Shown one piece after another: positions 28,641-37,567 of a DNA stretch of 64,000 nucleotides (its first letter is position 1; each line of letters opens with the position of its first letter). The position numbers and the translations under genes were made by a program. The stretch is from Archangium violaceum. Its GTDB lineage: Bacteria > Myxococcota > Myxococcia > Myxococcales > Myxococcaceae. The notes beneath the pieces are model-generated. The model was not told where the DNA came from. It did not search any database and saw only the letters and a program-made list of their open reading frames with translations. Location of the stretch: positions 2,507,001 to 2,571,000 of the forward strand of contig NZ_CP069396.1 in assembly GCF_016887565.1 (NCBI RefSeq), given 5' to 3'.

Positions 28641-29528
28641 ATGAAGACCTTCGAAGGCTCGATGACCGCGCTGGCCACCCCGTTCCGGGATGGCGCGCTC
28701 GACGAGGCCTCCTACCGTGCGCTCGTCCGGCAGCAGATCGCCGGGGGAACGAGCGTGCTCATCCCCATGGGCACCACCGGTGAGGCCGTGACGATGACCC
28801 CCGAGGAGCGCTTCCGCGCCATCCGCGTGGTGGTGGAGGAGGCGGCGGGCCGGGTCCAGGTGGTGGGCGGCGCGGGCTCCAACAGCACCGCGGAGGCCAT
28901 CGACGGTGTGAGGCGCGCCCGCGAGGCCGGCGCCGACGGCACGCTCATCGTCACGCCCTACTACAACAAGCCCACCCAGGCGGGCCTGGTGGAGCACTTC
29001 AAGGCCATCGCCAAGGCGCACCCGGGCTTCCCCATCGTCGCCTACAACGTGCCGGGCCGTACCGGCGTGGACCTGCTCCCGGAGACGGCGCTGCGGCTGT
29101 GCGACATCCCCGAGGTGGTGGCCATCAAGGAGGCCACGGGGAACATGGCCCGCACCGTGGACCTGGTGGAGAAGTGCGGCGAGCGCCTGACGCTCCTGTC
29201 CGGCGATGACTTCACCGTGCTGCCCTTCATCGCCTGCGGCGGCAAGGGCGTCATCTCGGTTTCCTCCAACGTGGCTCCGCGGATGATGGCGGACCTGGTG
29301 GCCGCCGCTCGGGCCGGACAGCTCGCCAAGGCCCGGGAGTTCCAGGTCCGGATGAACGAGCTGCACAAGCTGCTCTTCATCGAGAGCAGCCCCATCCCCG
29401 TGAAGTGGGCCCTGCACAAGCTGGGACTCTTCGGACCGGAGCTGCGTCTGCCCCTGGTTCCCATGACCGAGCCCAATGCGAAGAAGCTGGAGGCCGAGCT
29501 GCGCAAGCTGGGCCTGCTCCAGGGTTGA
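28641..29528 (+). CDS. dapA: 4-hydroxy-tetrahydrodipicolinate synthase
   Basis: A 295-residue aldolase-class enzyme condensing pyruvate with aspartate semialdehyde, committing carbon to lysine and diaminopimelate. Schiff-base Lys163 lies in 'VVAIKEATGN'; Tyr135 and Arg140 in 'VAYNVPGRTG' and 'PMGTTGEAVTM' bind substrate. It follows lysA by 16 bases. A double copy of the interspersed hairpin repeat separates it from dapB. Confidence 0.97.
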   Translation: MKTFEGSMTALATPFRDGALDEASYRALVRQQIAGGTSVLIPMGTTGEAVTMTPEERFRAIRVVVEEAAGRVQVVGGAGSNSTAEAIDGVRRAREAGADGTLIVTPYYNKPTQAGLVEHFKAIAKAHPGFPIVAYNVPGRTGVDLLPETALRLCDIPEVVAIKEATGNMARTVDLVEKCGERLTLLSGDDFTVLPFIACGGKGVISVSSNVAPRMMADLVAAARAGQLAKAREFQVRMNELHKLLFIESSPIPVKWALHKLGLFGPELRLPLVPMTEPNAKKLEAELRKLGLLQG

Positions 29529-29643
29529 ACCCGGGGGACTCCATACCCTCACCCCGACCCTCTCCCAGAGGGAGAGGGACTAACCCTGGTTCCTCACCGT
29601 GTATGTCCCCTCTCCCTTCGGGAGAGGGCTAGGGTGAGGGTAT
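29524..29643. repeat. interspersed hairpin repeat, head-to-head double copy
   Basis: Two copies in opposite orientation fill the dapA-dapB gap. The first, 29524-29579, has the stem CCCTCTCCC (29558-29566) / GGGAGAGGG (29570-29578); the second, 29598-29643, has the same stem at 29608-29628 followed by CTAGGGTGAGGGTAT. Each copy folds alone, and the two halves can also pair with each other over about 100 bases. The left flank matches copy 1 at 18096; the right matches the copy at 33123. Confidence 0.75.
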
Positions 29644-29653
29644 CGAGGTCACC

Positions 29654-30469
29654 ATGATCCGCACCGTCATCACCGGAGTCTCTGGCCGCATGGGCAGCAC
29701 CCTGCTGCGCCTCGTCCGTGACTCGAAGGACCTCGAGCTGGCCGGCGCCACCTCGCGCAAGGGTTCCGCCTCCGTGGGACAGGACGCCGGCCAGGCCGCG
29801 CGTCTGGAGACGCTCGGTGTCTCCGTGAACGATGACCTCGGCCGCGTGCTCGACGCGTCGCGAGCCCAGGTGGTCATCGACTTCACCAGCGCGGAGGCCA
29901 GCGTGGCGCACGCGCGCCAGTGTGCCGAGCGCGGTGTGGCCATGGTCATCGGCTCCACGGGCTTCACCCCCGAGTCCCGCGCCGAGGTGGCCGCCAGCGC
30001 CAGGTCCATCCCCGTGGTGCTCGCCCCCAACACCTCCGTGGGCGTGAACGTGGTCATCCGCATGGCCGCCGAGCTGGCCCGGGTGCTGGGGGAGGGCTAC
30101 GACGTGGACGTGCTCGAGGCGCACCACCGGATGAAGAAGGACGCGCCCTCGGGGACGGCGCTGAAGCTGGCCGAGGTGCTCGCCTCGGCGCTGGGGCGCG
30201 GGCAGGAGGATCTCACCTTCGCCCGGCACGGGCAGATTGGCGCGCGCCCGAAGCAGGAGATTGGGGTGCAGACGCTGCGGGGCGGGGACGTCGTGGGCGA
30301 GCACACCGTATACTTCTTCGGTGAGGGCGAGCGCATCGAGCTCACCCACCGGGCCACGAGCAGGGACCAGTTCGGACTCGGGGCGCTGAGGGCGGCGCGT
30401 TGGGTGACGGGCCGGGCGCCGGGGCTCTACGACATGGCCGACGTGCTCGGCTTCCAGAGGACGCCATGA
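29654..30469 (+). CDS. dapB: 4-hydroxy-tetrahydrodipicolinate reductase
   Basis: A 271-residue NAD(P)H-dependent reductase that follows DapA in diaminopimelate synthesis. The Rossmann motif is '[14 protein letters not shown]', and the substrate-binding signature is '[20 protein letters not shown]' with catalytic His and Lys. '[11 protein letters not shown]' is also typical. It overlaps the next gene by four bases. Because the hairpin repeat lies just upstream, expression relative to dapA may be uncoupled. Confidence 0.96.
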   Translation: MIRTVITGVSGRMGSTLLRLVRDSKDLELAGATSRKGSASVGQDAGQAARLETLGVSVNDDLGRVLDASRAQVVIDFTSAEASVAHARQCAERGVAMVIGSTGFTPESRAEVAASARSIPVVLAPNTSVGVNVVIRMAAELARVLGEGYDVDVLEAHHRMKKDAPSGTALKLAEVLASALGRGQEDLTFARHGQIGARPKQEIGVQTLRGGDVVGEHTVYFFGEGERIELTHRATSRDQFGLGALRAARWVTGRAPGLYDMADVLGFQRTP

Positions 30470-31233
30470 CGACGCGGTATTGCCGTTTCCAGGACGAGGG
30501 CCGAGCGCAATACGGCCGCATCGAGGGTGACGAGGTGGTGGTGCTCTCCGGTGCGCCGTGGGCGGGCGGGGAGGACACGGGCCGGCGCGTGGCGCTGGGC
30601 GCGGTGTCGCTGCTGGTGCCCTCCGAGGCCTCCAAGGTGGTGTGCATCGGGCAGAACTACCGCAAGCACGCGGAGGAGATGGGCAAGCCCGTCCCGCCCG
30701 AGCCCCTCATCTTCATGAAGCCCTCCACCGCGCTCAACGCGCACCGCTCGCCCATCCGGATTCCCAAGGCGAGCCAGGAGGTGCACTACGAGGCGGAGCT
30801 GGGGCTGGTCATCGGCGAGCGGCTCAAGAACGTCGACGAGGCCACCGCCGCCCGGGCCATCTGGGGCCTCACCTGCATCAACGACGTGACGGCGCGCGAC
30901 ATCCAGCGCCGCGAGGTGCAGCACACCCGCGCCAAGAGCTACGACACCTTCGCCTGCGTGGGCCCCTGGGCCGTCACCGGCCTGTCCCCGGCGGACCTGC
31001 GCATCCTCTGCCGCATCAACGGGCAGGTGAAGCAGGACAGCCGCACCTCGGACATGATCTTCGGTCCCGCCCGGCTGGTGTCCTTCATCTCCCACATCAT
31101 GACACTCCTGCCGGGTGACCTGGTGAGCACGGGGACTCCCTCGGGCGTGGGTCGGCTGGCCGCTGGAGATACGGTGGAAGTGGAGCTGGAGGGAATCGGG
31201 ACCCTGGCCAATCCTGTTGAGATGGAGCCTTGA
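30466..31233 (+). CDS. fumarylacetoacetate hydrolase-family protein
   Basis: A 255-residue member of the FAH superfamily, which cleaves C-C bonds in beta-diketo acids or acts as hydratase/decarboxylase. Metal ligands are visible in '[12 protein letters not shown]' (two Glu) and '[10 protein letters not shown]' (Asp); '[14 protein letters not shown]' and 'IFMKPSTAL' are the usual N-terminal motifs. The specific substrate is not clear; oxaloacetate decarboxylation is a common activity of similar short members. It overlaps dapB upstream and folK downstream by four bases each. Confidence 0.88.
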   Translation: MTTRYCRFQDEGRAQYGRIEGDEVVVLSGAPWAGGEDTGRRVALGAVSLLVPSEASKVVCIGQNYRKHAEEMGKPVPPEPLIFMKPSTALNAHRSPIRIPKASQEVHYEAELGLVIGERLKNVDEATAARAIWGLTCINDVTARDIQRREVQHTRAKSYDTFACVGPWAVTGLSPADLRILCRINGQVKQDSRTSDMIFGPARLVSFISHIMTLLPGDLVSTGTPSGVGRLAAGDTVEVELEGIGTLANPVEMEP

Positions 31234-31757
31234 GCGCCACTGTCTATGTAGGGCTGGGCTCCAATGAGGGAGACCGCGAAGCCCAACTCGTCTCCGCCCT
31301 GGAGGCGCTGTCCCGAATCGATGCGGTGGCCGTCCTGCGCTGCTCTTCCCTTTTCGAGAGCGCCCCGGTGGGGCCTCCCCAGCCGCGCTACCTCAACGCC
31401 GTGGTGGAGCTGGAGTGCGGGCTGCCTCCCCAGCGGCTGCTCTGCATCCTGAAGCAGATCGAAAAGGACCTGGGCCGCCGCCTGGACGGTCCCCGCTGGG
31501 GCCCCCGTCCCATCGACCTGGACATCCTCCTGTGGGAGGGTGAGGTCGTGGCGGACCCCAACCTGCAGGTGCCGCACCTGGAGTTGCACAAGCGCCGCTT
31601 CGCCCTGGAGCCCCTGGCCGAGCTCGCCCCCGAGGCCGAGCACCCGGTGCTGGGCATGTCGGTGGTGGAGTTGCTCGCCCAGCTCGCGCCGCAGGACGTG
31701 CAGCGGTGCCCGGCCACCCAGTGGCCCGAAACCCTTTCCCCCGTGACCGAGTCATGA
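31230..31757 (+). CDS. folK: 2-amino-4-hydroxy-6-hydroxymethyldihydropteridine pyrophosphokinase
   Basis: A 175-residue folate-pathway enzyme (HPPK) that transfers pyrophosphate from ATP to hydroxymethyl-dihydropterin. Signature motifs are 'YVGLGSNEGDR', 'SSLFESAPVG', 'YLNAVVELE' and 'RWGPRPIDLDILL' with the Mg-binding Asp pair. The start is TTG at 31230, forming a TTGA overlap with the upstream stop; no better start is available without losing the first beta strand. It is followed by a TPR gene with another 4-base overlap. Confidence 0.94.
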   Translation: MSATVYVGLGSNEGDREAQLVSALEALSRIDAVAVLRCSSLFESAPVGPPQPRYLNAVVELECGLPPQRLLCILKQIEKDLGRRLDGPRWGPRPIDLDILLWEGEVVADPNLQVPHLELHKRRFALEPLAELAPEAEHPVLGMSVVELLAQLAPQDVQRCPATQWPETLSPVTES

Positions 31758-33124
31758 CCCTCTCCCTGGCCCTGGCTACCGCGGCCCTCCTCGCCGCCGA
31801 GCCCACCAACCTGCCCGCCGGGCATCCGACCCTTGGCTCGGACGCACAGCCCTCCGCCGCCAGCCCGGGCGCGGCCATGCCCCCCTCGGGGCAGATGATG
31901 GAGGGGCACCCGCCGATGACGGGCCGTTCGCCGCCCACCGCCGAGGAACTGCTCCAGCAGCTCGACGGCATGCAGGGCCTGCGCGAGCGCGAGAAGACGT
32001 TCGAGATCGCCTCGGCGCTCGGCAAGCTCTACTACACGAACGGGCGTTCCGCGGATGCCGTCTCCTACTTCCTCCAGGCGGAGGAGAAGGCGAAGGCCAC
32101 GCGCGAGCTCTTCGTGGCGCAGCGCAAGAAGCTGGGCAAGGGCGCGGTGCCGTCCGCGGAGGAGGCCCAGTGTGGCTTCTCGGTGGACACGCCGGTGGAG
32201 CAGATGGGGGCGGTGGCGGCGGAGCGTGCGAAGAAGGGCGACACCGCGGGTGCGGTGGCCTGCGCGCGCGCGGCGCTGCAGCCGGTGCTCGAGGTGGAGT
32301 CGATGCGCGGCAACGCGCTGTTCCTCAACGGTGACGCCGAGGGCGCGCTGAAGGTGTACGAGCGGGTGCTGGAGGTGTCGCCCTCGTTCGCGGACGCGCT
32401 CTTCGGGCGCTCGGCGCTGCTGTACGAGACGCGGGGCGAGGACATGAAGGCGCTGCAGTCGGCGCGCGATGGCTTCGAGGCCTTCCTCGCGGCGCACCCG
32501 GACTCGACGCGCTCGGCGCTGGCGCGCAAGCTGAGCCGCCTGGCGGATGACGCGGTGAAGGCCGGTGGCATGAAGAAGATGCTGGCCTCGCGCGCCGAGG
32601 ACCGGCGCATCCGGGTGTCCAAGCTGGACCTGTCGCCGAAGCCGACGATGGGGATGGCGGGAGCGGGTGGGCCGATGGCGGGGGCGGGTGGCCCGATGGC
32701 GGGTGGAGCCGCCGGGGCCTCGGCGCCCACGCTCTCGCAGGAGACGATGCAGGCGATGCAGAACGTCGAGCACACGCCGGAGCTGGAGGCGCAGCTCGAC
32801 CAGACGGTGGCGCAGGGCGAGGAGCTGCTGGCGAAGGGCCGCTTCGACGAGGCGCTGCAGTCGTACCGGCAGGTGATGCCGTTGCGTCCGGACGGGCGGG
32901 TGAAGGCGGGCCTGGCGTGGACGCTCATTGGCCTGGGCAAGCCCACGGCGGACCGGGTGTGGGGCGTGGCGGTGGAGTCGGACCCGGCGGCGGTGGACAA
33001 GCTGGGCGAGACGTTGAAGGCGAAGGGTGACCTGAAGGGAGCGAAGGCGCTCTGGACGAAGCTGGCGGCCTCGGCGCCGGGCTACGCGGCCCAGACATCA
33101 CTCCAGGCCAAGCTGAGCCAGTAA
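31754..33124 (+). CDS. exported TPR-repeat protein
   Basis: A 456-residue protein with an N-terminal hydrophobic leader ('LSLALATAALLAAE', about 1-18), then a Pro/Gly-rich stretch. Helical TPR-like units follow ('FEIASALGKLYYTNGRSADA', 'GNALFLNGDAEGALKVYERV', 'ADALFGRSALLYETRGED', and a C-terminal 'GEELLAKGRFDEALQSYRQV'). A low-complexity segment with tandem 'GAGGPMA' units lies near residues 297-315. It is translationally coupled to folK but shows no metabolic link. Scaffold or envelope role is likely; no family recognised. Confidence 0.7.
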   Translation: MTLSLALATAALLAAEPTNLPAGHPTLGSDAQPSAASPGAAMPPSGQMMEGHPPMTGRSPPTAEELLQQLDGMQGLREREKTFEIASALGKLYYTNGRSADAVSYFLQAEEKAKATRELFVAQRKKLGKGAVPSAEEAQCGFSVDTPVEQMGAVAAERAKKGDTAGAVACARAALQPVLEVESMRGNALFLNGDAEGALKVYERVLEVSPSFADALFGRSALLYETRGEDMKALQSARDGFEAFLAAHPDSTRSALARKLSRLADDAVKAGGMKKMLASRAEDRRIRVSKLDLSPKPTMGMAGAGGPMAGAGGPMAGGAAGASAPTLSQETMQAMQNVEHTPELEAQLDQTVAQGEELLAKGRFDEALQSYRQVMPLRPDGRVKAGLAWTLIGLGKPTADRVWGVAVESDPAAVDKLGETLKAKGDLKGAKALWTKLAASAPGYAAQTSLQAKLSQ

Positions 33125-33171
33125 CCGTGTATGCCCCCTCTCCCCCTGGGAGAGGGCTGGGGTGAGGGTAT
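33123..33171 (-). repeat. interspersed hairpin repeat, copy 4
   Basis: Begins at the stop codon of the TPR gene: ACCGTGTATG, then the stem CCCTCTCCC (33136-33144) / GGGAGAGGG (33148-33156) with a 3-base loop, and CTGGGGTGAGGGTAT. It matches the right-hand copy in the dapA-dapB gap base for base except at a few positions in and near the loop. Confidence 0.75.
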
Positions 33172-33189
33172 TGCCCCTCCGTGCCCTGC

Positions 33190-34251
33190 CTAGAAGTACC
33201 GAGCGGCGAGCAAATCCTGGACGTCGAGCAGGCCCACGGCCTTGCCCTCGGCGTCCACGACGGGAAGCTGGTCGACGCGGAACTCGCGCATGAGCTTGGT
33301 GGCCTCGAGCACCAGAACCTCGGGGCCGACGCACCGGGGCCGCTTGCCCATGACCTCGCGGATGGGGCGCTCGAAGTTGGTCTCCCCGCGCTCGACGAGC
33401 CGGCGCAAGTCGCCATCGGTGAAGATGCCCACGAGGCGGCCCTGGCGGTCGACGACGTTGGTGGCACCCGGCCGGCCGGGGGTGTTGGTCATCACGACCA
33501 CGGCCTCGGAGAGCCTGGCGGAGTCGCGGACGACGGGGTTGGAGGGCCCGGAGCGCATCAGCTCGAAGACGCGCATGACGGAGCGGCCGATCTTCCCGCC
33601 GGGGTGGAGCAGGGCGTACTCGCTGGAGGAGAAGGGCCGTGCGCGCATCACGGCCATGGCGAGCGCATCACCGATGGCGTGCAGGGCGGCGGTGGAGGCG
33701 GTGGGCACCATGCCCATGGGGCAGGCCTCCTCGATGCGGCCGATGTCCAGCACCACGTCCGCGCCCCGGGCCAGGGGGCTCTCCGCGTCGCCGGTGAGGG
33801 CGATGACGGGGGCGCCCAGCCGCTTGAAGGAGGGCAGCAGCCGCACCAGCTCCTCGGTGGCGCCGCTGTTGGAGAGGGCGAGGATGACGTCCCCGCGGCC
33901 CACGCGGCCCAGGTCTCCATGGACGGCCTCGGTGGGGTGGAGGAAGACGGAGCGCACGCCGGTGGAGGCCAGGGTGGCGGACAGCTTCTGGCCGATGAGG
34001 CCCGCCTTGCCGATGCCCGTCACCACCGTCTGGCCCGGGCAGTCGCGCACCAGCTCGAGCGCGCGCAGGAAGGAGTCGCCCAGCCGCCCCATCAACCCGA
34101 GGATGGCCTGGGCCTCGGCCTCGAGCACGCTGCGCGCGTAGGCGAGCGTGGCCTCGCGCTCGTCGCGGGAGGGCTCGGGGGAGGGGGGATTGGGAGAGGG
34201 GAGGGCGCGGAGGCGGGGCTTCCGGGCGGTGCTTCGGGAGGCTCGGGCCAT
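33190..34251 (-). CDS. kdsD: KpsF/GutQ-family arabinose-5-phosphate isomerase
   Basis: A 353-residue enzyme that would convert ribulose 5-phosphate to arabinose 5-phosphate, the first step toward KDO in lipopolysaccharide. A SIS domain (about 65-215) has 'VTGIGKAGLIGQKLSATLAS', 'LALSNSGATEEL' and 'PTASTAALHAIGDALA'. Two CBS domains follow (about 230-350; 'DRQGRLVGIFTDGDLRRL', 'DAEGKAVGLLDVQDLL'). The N-terminal 40 residues are basic and Pro-rich and outside the family. The ATG at 34251 was chosen as it removes a non-conserved 21-residue extension. Single-gene unit convergent with the TPR gene. Confidence 0.9.
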   Translation of the reverse strand: MARASRSTARKPRLRALPSPNPPSPEPSRDEREATLAYARSVLEAEAQAILGLMGRLGDSFLRALELVRDCPGQTVVTGIGKAGLIGQKLSATLASTGVRSVFLHPTEAVHGDLGRVGRGDVILALSNSGATEELVRLLPSFKRLGAPVIALTGDAESPLARGADVVLDIGRIEEACPMGMVPTASTAALHAIGDALAMAVMRARPFSSSEYALLHPGGKIGRSVMRVFELMRSGPSNPVVRDSARLSEAVVVMTNTPGRPGATNVVDRQGRLVGIFTDGDLRRLVERGETNFERPIREVMGKRPRCVGPEVLVLEATKLMREFRVDQLPVVDAEGKAVGLLDVQDLLAARYF

Positions 34252-34423
34252 GGTGGTGGGGCCCTTGTAACCCCGGGCCGGGCGGGCCTGCCAGCTTGAC
34301 GCACCGGGGGGCATCGGCTACGCGCCTCCTCGCCCGGCGGGCAGACGGGAGCGTCTCGCCTGCACCCGTGGGTTTCCGCCTTACAACCTTACAGGGCAGA
34401 CCTGAACCTGGAGAGGGGACGAG

Positions 34424-35080
34424 ATGAAGTTCTTCATCGACACCGCCGACGTCGAGGAGATCCGCAAGGCCCATGCGATGGGCGTGCTGGATGGAGTGAC
34501 CACCAACCCGTCGCTGCTGGCCAAGGTGGGCCGCGGCCTGGAGGAGACCATCCGGGAGATCTGCTCCATCGTGGATGGACCCGTGAGCGCCGAGTGCGTC
34601 TCCGCCGACGCGCCCGAGCTCATCAAGGAGGGCAAGGGGCTCGCCAAGATTCATGACAACGTGGTGGTGAAGGTTCCCATGGGCGTGGAGGGCCTCAAGG
34701 CCGTCAAGGCGCTCACCGCCGAGGGGATCCGCACCAACGTGACGCTGTGCTTCTCCGCCAACCAGGCGCTGCTGGCCGCCAAGGCGGGGGCCACCTACAT
34801 CTCGCCGTTCGTGGGCCGCCTGGACGACATCTCCCAGGACGGAATGGAGCTCATCGCCCACATCATCGAGATCTACCAGAACTACGACTTCACCACGCAG
34901 GTGCTGGTGGCGAGCGTGCGCAACCCGGTGCACGTGCTGCAGGCGGCGCGCATGGGAGCGGACGTGGCCACGCTGCCCTACAGCGTCATCGCCCAGCTGG
35001 CCCAGCACCCCCTCACCGACATCGGTATCAAGAAGTTCCTGTCCGACTGGGAGAAGGTTCCCAAGTCCGCCAAGCCGTAG
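34424..35080 (+). CDS. fructose-6-phosphate aldolase / transaldolase-like protein
   Basis: A 218-residue protein of the short TalC/FSA class. The N-terminus '[16 protein letters not shown]' and '[11 protein letters not shown]' are diagnostic, and Lys83 in 'NVVVKVPMG' forms the Schiff base. '[20 protein letters not shown]' and 'SPFVGRLDD' complete the active site. Members act either as transaldolases of the pentose phosphate pathway or as FSA; key residues distinguishing them were not resolved. The ATG at 34424 follows GGAGAGGGGACGAG. A perfect 11-bp hairpin lies after the gene. Confidence 0.92.
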   Translation: MKFFIDTADVEEIRKAHAMGVLDGVTTNPSLLAKVGRGLEETIREICSIVDGPVSAECVSADAPELIKEGKGLAKIHDNVVVKVPMGVEGLKAVKALTAEGIRTNVTLCFSANQALLAAKAGATYISPFVGRLDDISQDGMELIAHIIEIYQNYDFTTQVLVASVRNPVHVLQAARMGADVATLPYSVIAQLAQHPLTDIGIKKFLSDWEKVPKSAKP

Positions 35081-35102
35081 GCCGTCGTCGCCCGGCAACG
35101 AA

Positions 35103-35134
35103 GAGGCCACCGCCCGTACTGGCGCGGTGGCCTC
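35103..35134. terminator. bidirectional hairpin terminator candidate
   Basis: GAGGCCACCGC (35103-35113) pairs perfectly with GCGGTGGCCTC (35124-35134) over a 10-base loop, between the convergent transaldolase-like and Ig-lipoprotein genes. No clear U-tract. Confidence 0.6.
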
Positions 35135-35160
35135 GTCGATTCAGCGCGGCGTGTGGCCGA

Positions 35161-37392
35161 CTACTCGATGGCGCCGTCGATGGGGATCGCGAGCCCGATG
35201 TTGAGCACGGTGCAGGTGATGTACACCCTGTCCGTCTGACACGGGGTCACGTCCGTGGTGGAGGCGCCCTTGATCTGGAACTGTCCCGTGTAGCCGTAGC
35301 CCCAGTCGTAGAACAGCGTCCGCCAGTTGCACACCTTGACGGCCGGAGTGCAGTCCGAGCCATCCACGGGGTTGATCTTCCGGCGCTCGATGCCGAAGCC
35401 ATAGCCGTCCTGGAGGCCGGAGATCAGCTGCGACACGCTCCCCTTGCTGGCGGTGTGGGAGATGTTGAAGCCGGTCGCGGCGGCCTGGGGACGGTTGAGG
35501 AACTCGTCGCCGAAATAGCCCTCGATGATGACATCCGTCCCCTTGGCGAGTCCGTTGCCGCAGCCGCCGGAGAAGGTCGTGTACACCGGCGGATAGCCGC
35601 CGGGGCGCCTCATGAGCAGCGAGTTCGAGGCTACCGGACGTCCGGTGTAGAGGATGAACGCCTCGCTCCAGATGCTGGTGTCCTTGTCCCAGACGCCGTT
35701 GGGCGGGTTCCACTTGCCGTCGGCGGGCGCCTCGTCGATGTAGATCTCACCCTCGTCCCGCACCCCGTTGTCGTTGCTGTCGACGTAGGGCTCGCCCTGG
35801 TCGATGAACTGCTCGTTCGCGTCGCGAATGCCGTTGCTGTTGTCGTCCGAGAAGTACTCCTCACCGCGCGTGTAGGCGATGATGGTCACCAGGCTGTCGC
35901 GCGGGTTGCGCTCGAGCTGGCCACTGAGGACCCGCGGCTCCTTGCTGCGCGAGAACGGGAACTGGGAGGGATTCGCCTCCAGCGGGGTGACATCCACCGG
36001 GAAGTTGGTACCGCCACGCGTCTTGAAGGTGACGGAGCCCTCGCCCTCGTTGATGTTGTTGCCGGTGGGGGAGTAGGGGGTGGTGTTGACCGAGGTGGTG
36101 ATGTTGCCCGCCTCTGCCTTGAAGTTCACCGGCGTGCCGGTACCCACCGGGTTGTTGTACCGGTCCACCACCTTCACCTTGCAGCCGACATCGAAGGCGG
36201 CGGGGGGATCCGGGCTCACGTAGGCGGCGATGTTGACCAGGTTGCACTGGATGGACAGGCCGTTGTTGGTGGGCTTGGCGCCACGGATACCGATGGTGGG
36301 GCTGTCCACCTCGACCAGGCCCGGAATGGCCGTGGCGTGCACCACGATGGCGCCGATGGTGGGGCCGGCGGAGATCGTCGCGGTGACGTCACCCTGGGCG
36401 TTGGTGTAGCCGAAGGGCGTGACGGTGGTGTTCATCGGCGCGTTGGGGATGCTGAAGGTCACCTTCACTCCGACGGCCGGCCGGTTGGACGAGTCCTTCA
36501 GGTTGAAGGTGATCTGCGCCTGCTCGTTGAAGCCCGAGCCACGCACACCCATGATGGTGCAGGCCGTGCCGTTGCACAGGGTGGACTTGTGGGTGAGCTG
36601 CTGCACGGTGGTGACGTCCACCTGGATGGACTTCGCCTGACCCGAGGCCTCGTGCTTGGCCTGGATGCTGGCGGTGCCCGGGGAGCCCGTCTCCACGAAG
36701 CGCACCTGCGCGATGCCGTCGGAGGCGGTCGTCGCCGACAGCGACTGCACGGGCGTGGTGCCGCCATCGGTGGGCTGCAGACCGCCGATGGTGGTGTCGA
36801 ACGCGATCGTCTCACCCGCCCAGACCGTGCCGTTGGTGCGCTTGAGGGTGGCGGTCACGATGGCGTAGTCACCGACGTTGTAGAAGATGGGGTTCTTGCT
36901 GACGGACAGGCTCACGCCCGGGCCACCATCTCCCGCGCCACCATCCGTGGGCGGGGGCTTGATGGGGCCACCGTCGGTGCCACCGTCCGGGGTGGTGGTG
37001 CCGCTGCCCACCGTGATCGTCACCTTGGAGGTGGCCTGGCCCCACTGGGCGTCGATGGCCACGCCGCCCCTGCAGCCCACGTCCTGGGCCTTCGGGCACT
37101 TGTAGGTGGTGGTGGCGCCACCGTTCTCCAGCGTCAGCGTGATGGTGCTCTGGTCGTTGTCGAAGACGCCGGCGGCGGCCGTCAGCTCCACGGAGCCCGT
37201 GCCCGGCTCGTCCTTGCCATCCGTGGCCGTTACGGTGAGCGTGGACGCCTGTCCCACGTCGTCGATGCGGGTGGGCCTGGCGGTCACGAGCAGCAGGGGC
37301 TCATTCTCCTCTTCGCCCCCGAAGATTCCCGGACAGGCGGTGATTCCCAGCACCAGCGCCAGGGCGCCAGTGAGTTTCAACAATCGATGCAT
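35161..37392 (-). CDS. large Ig-domain lipoprotein with calcium-loop repeats
   Basis: A 743-residue lipoprotein (lipobox 'LGITAC', Cys20). Several bacterial Ig-like (Big-type) domains follow: one about 35-110, one after a Gly/Asp/Pro linker (about 125-150), then at least three more, recognised by strands such as 'YAIVTATLKRTNGTVWAGETI' (in part) and 'RPAVGVKVTFSIPNAP'. Around residues 505-550 are EF-hand or thrombospondin type 3-like calcium loops, 'DDNSNGIRDANEQF' and 'DSNDNGVRDEGE'. Probably exposed at the cell surface as an adhesin or structural protein; no enzyme domain is seen. It is divergent from the acyl-CoA dehydrogenase gene. Confidence 0.75.
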   Translation of the reverse strand: MHRLLKLTGALALVLGITACPGIFGGEEENEPLLLVTARPTRIDDVGQASTLTVTATDGKDEPGTGSVELTAAAGVFDNDQSTITLTLENGGATTTYKCPKAQDVGCRGGVAIDAQWGQATSKVTITVGSGTTTPDGGTDGGPIKPPPTDGGAGDGGPGVSLSVSKNPIFYNVGDYAIVTATLKRTNGTVWAGETIAFDTTIGGLQPTDGGTTPVQSLSATTASDGIAQVRFVETGSPGTASIQAKHEASGQAKSIQVDVTTVQQLTHKSTLCNGTACTIMGVRGSGFNEQAQITFNLKDSSNRPAVGVKVTFSIPNAPMNTTVTPFGYTNAQGDVTATISAGPTIGAIVVHATAIPGLVEVDSPTIGIRGAKPTNNGLSIQCNLVNIAAYVSPDPPAAFDVGCKVKVVDRYNNPVGTGTPVNFKAEAGNITTSVNTTPYSPTGNNINEGEGSVTFKTRGGTNFPVDVTPLEANPSQFPFSRSKEPRVLSGQLERNPRDSLVTIIAYTRGEEYFSDDNSNGIRDANEQFIDQGEPYVDSNDNGVRDEGEIYIDEAPADGKWNPPNGVWDKDTSIWSEAFILYTGRPVASNSLLMRRPGGYPPVYTTFSGGCGNGLAKGTDVIIEGYFGDEFLNRPQAAATGFNISHTASKGSVSQLISGLQDGYGFGIERRKINPVDGSDCTPAVKVCNWRTLFYDWGYGYTGQFQIKGASTTDVTPCQTDRVYITCTVLNIGLAIPIDGAIE

Positions 37393-37567
37393 GTAGATGA
37401 CTCCCCTCGGACACGGGGTTGAACCGGCCCAGACCCCGGGTCTTGACGGCTGGCAGTATTCCGGTGCACGCGGTATTCGTCAAACCACAGACACATGGCA
37501 CGAAGCCGGTGGGAAGCACCCTTTCAACCACCGTGTTTTTCTGCCGGATCACAGCCCGCGAGGACCC

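Noticed and set aside
34747-37422. 891-codon plus-strand open frame across the transaldolase and Ig-lipoprotein region
   Set aside because: It overlaps two well-supported genes in the wrong frame and strand, and reads as low-complexity Gly/Val/His sequence.
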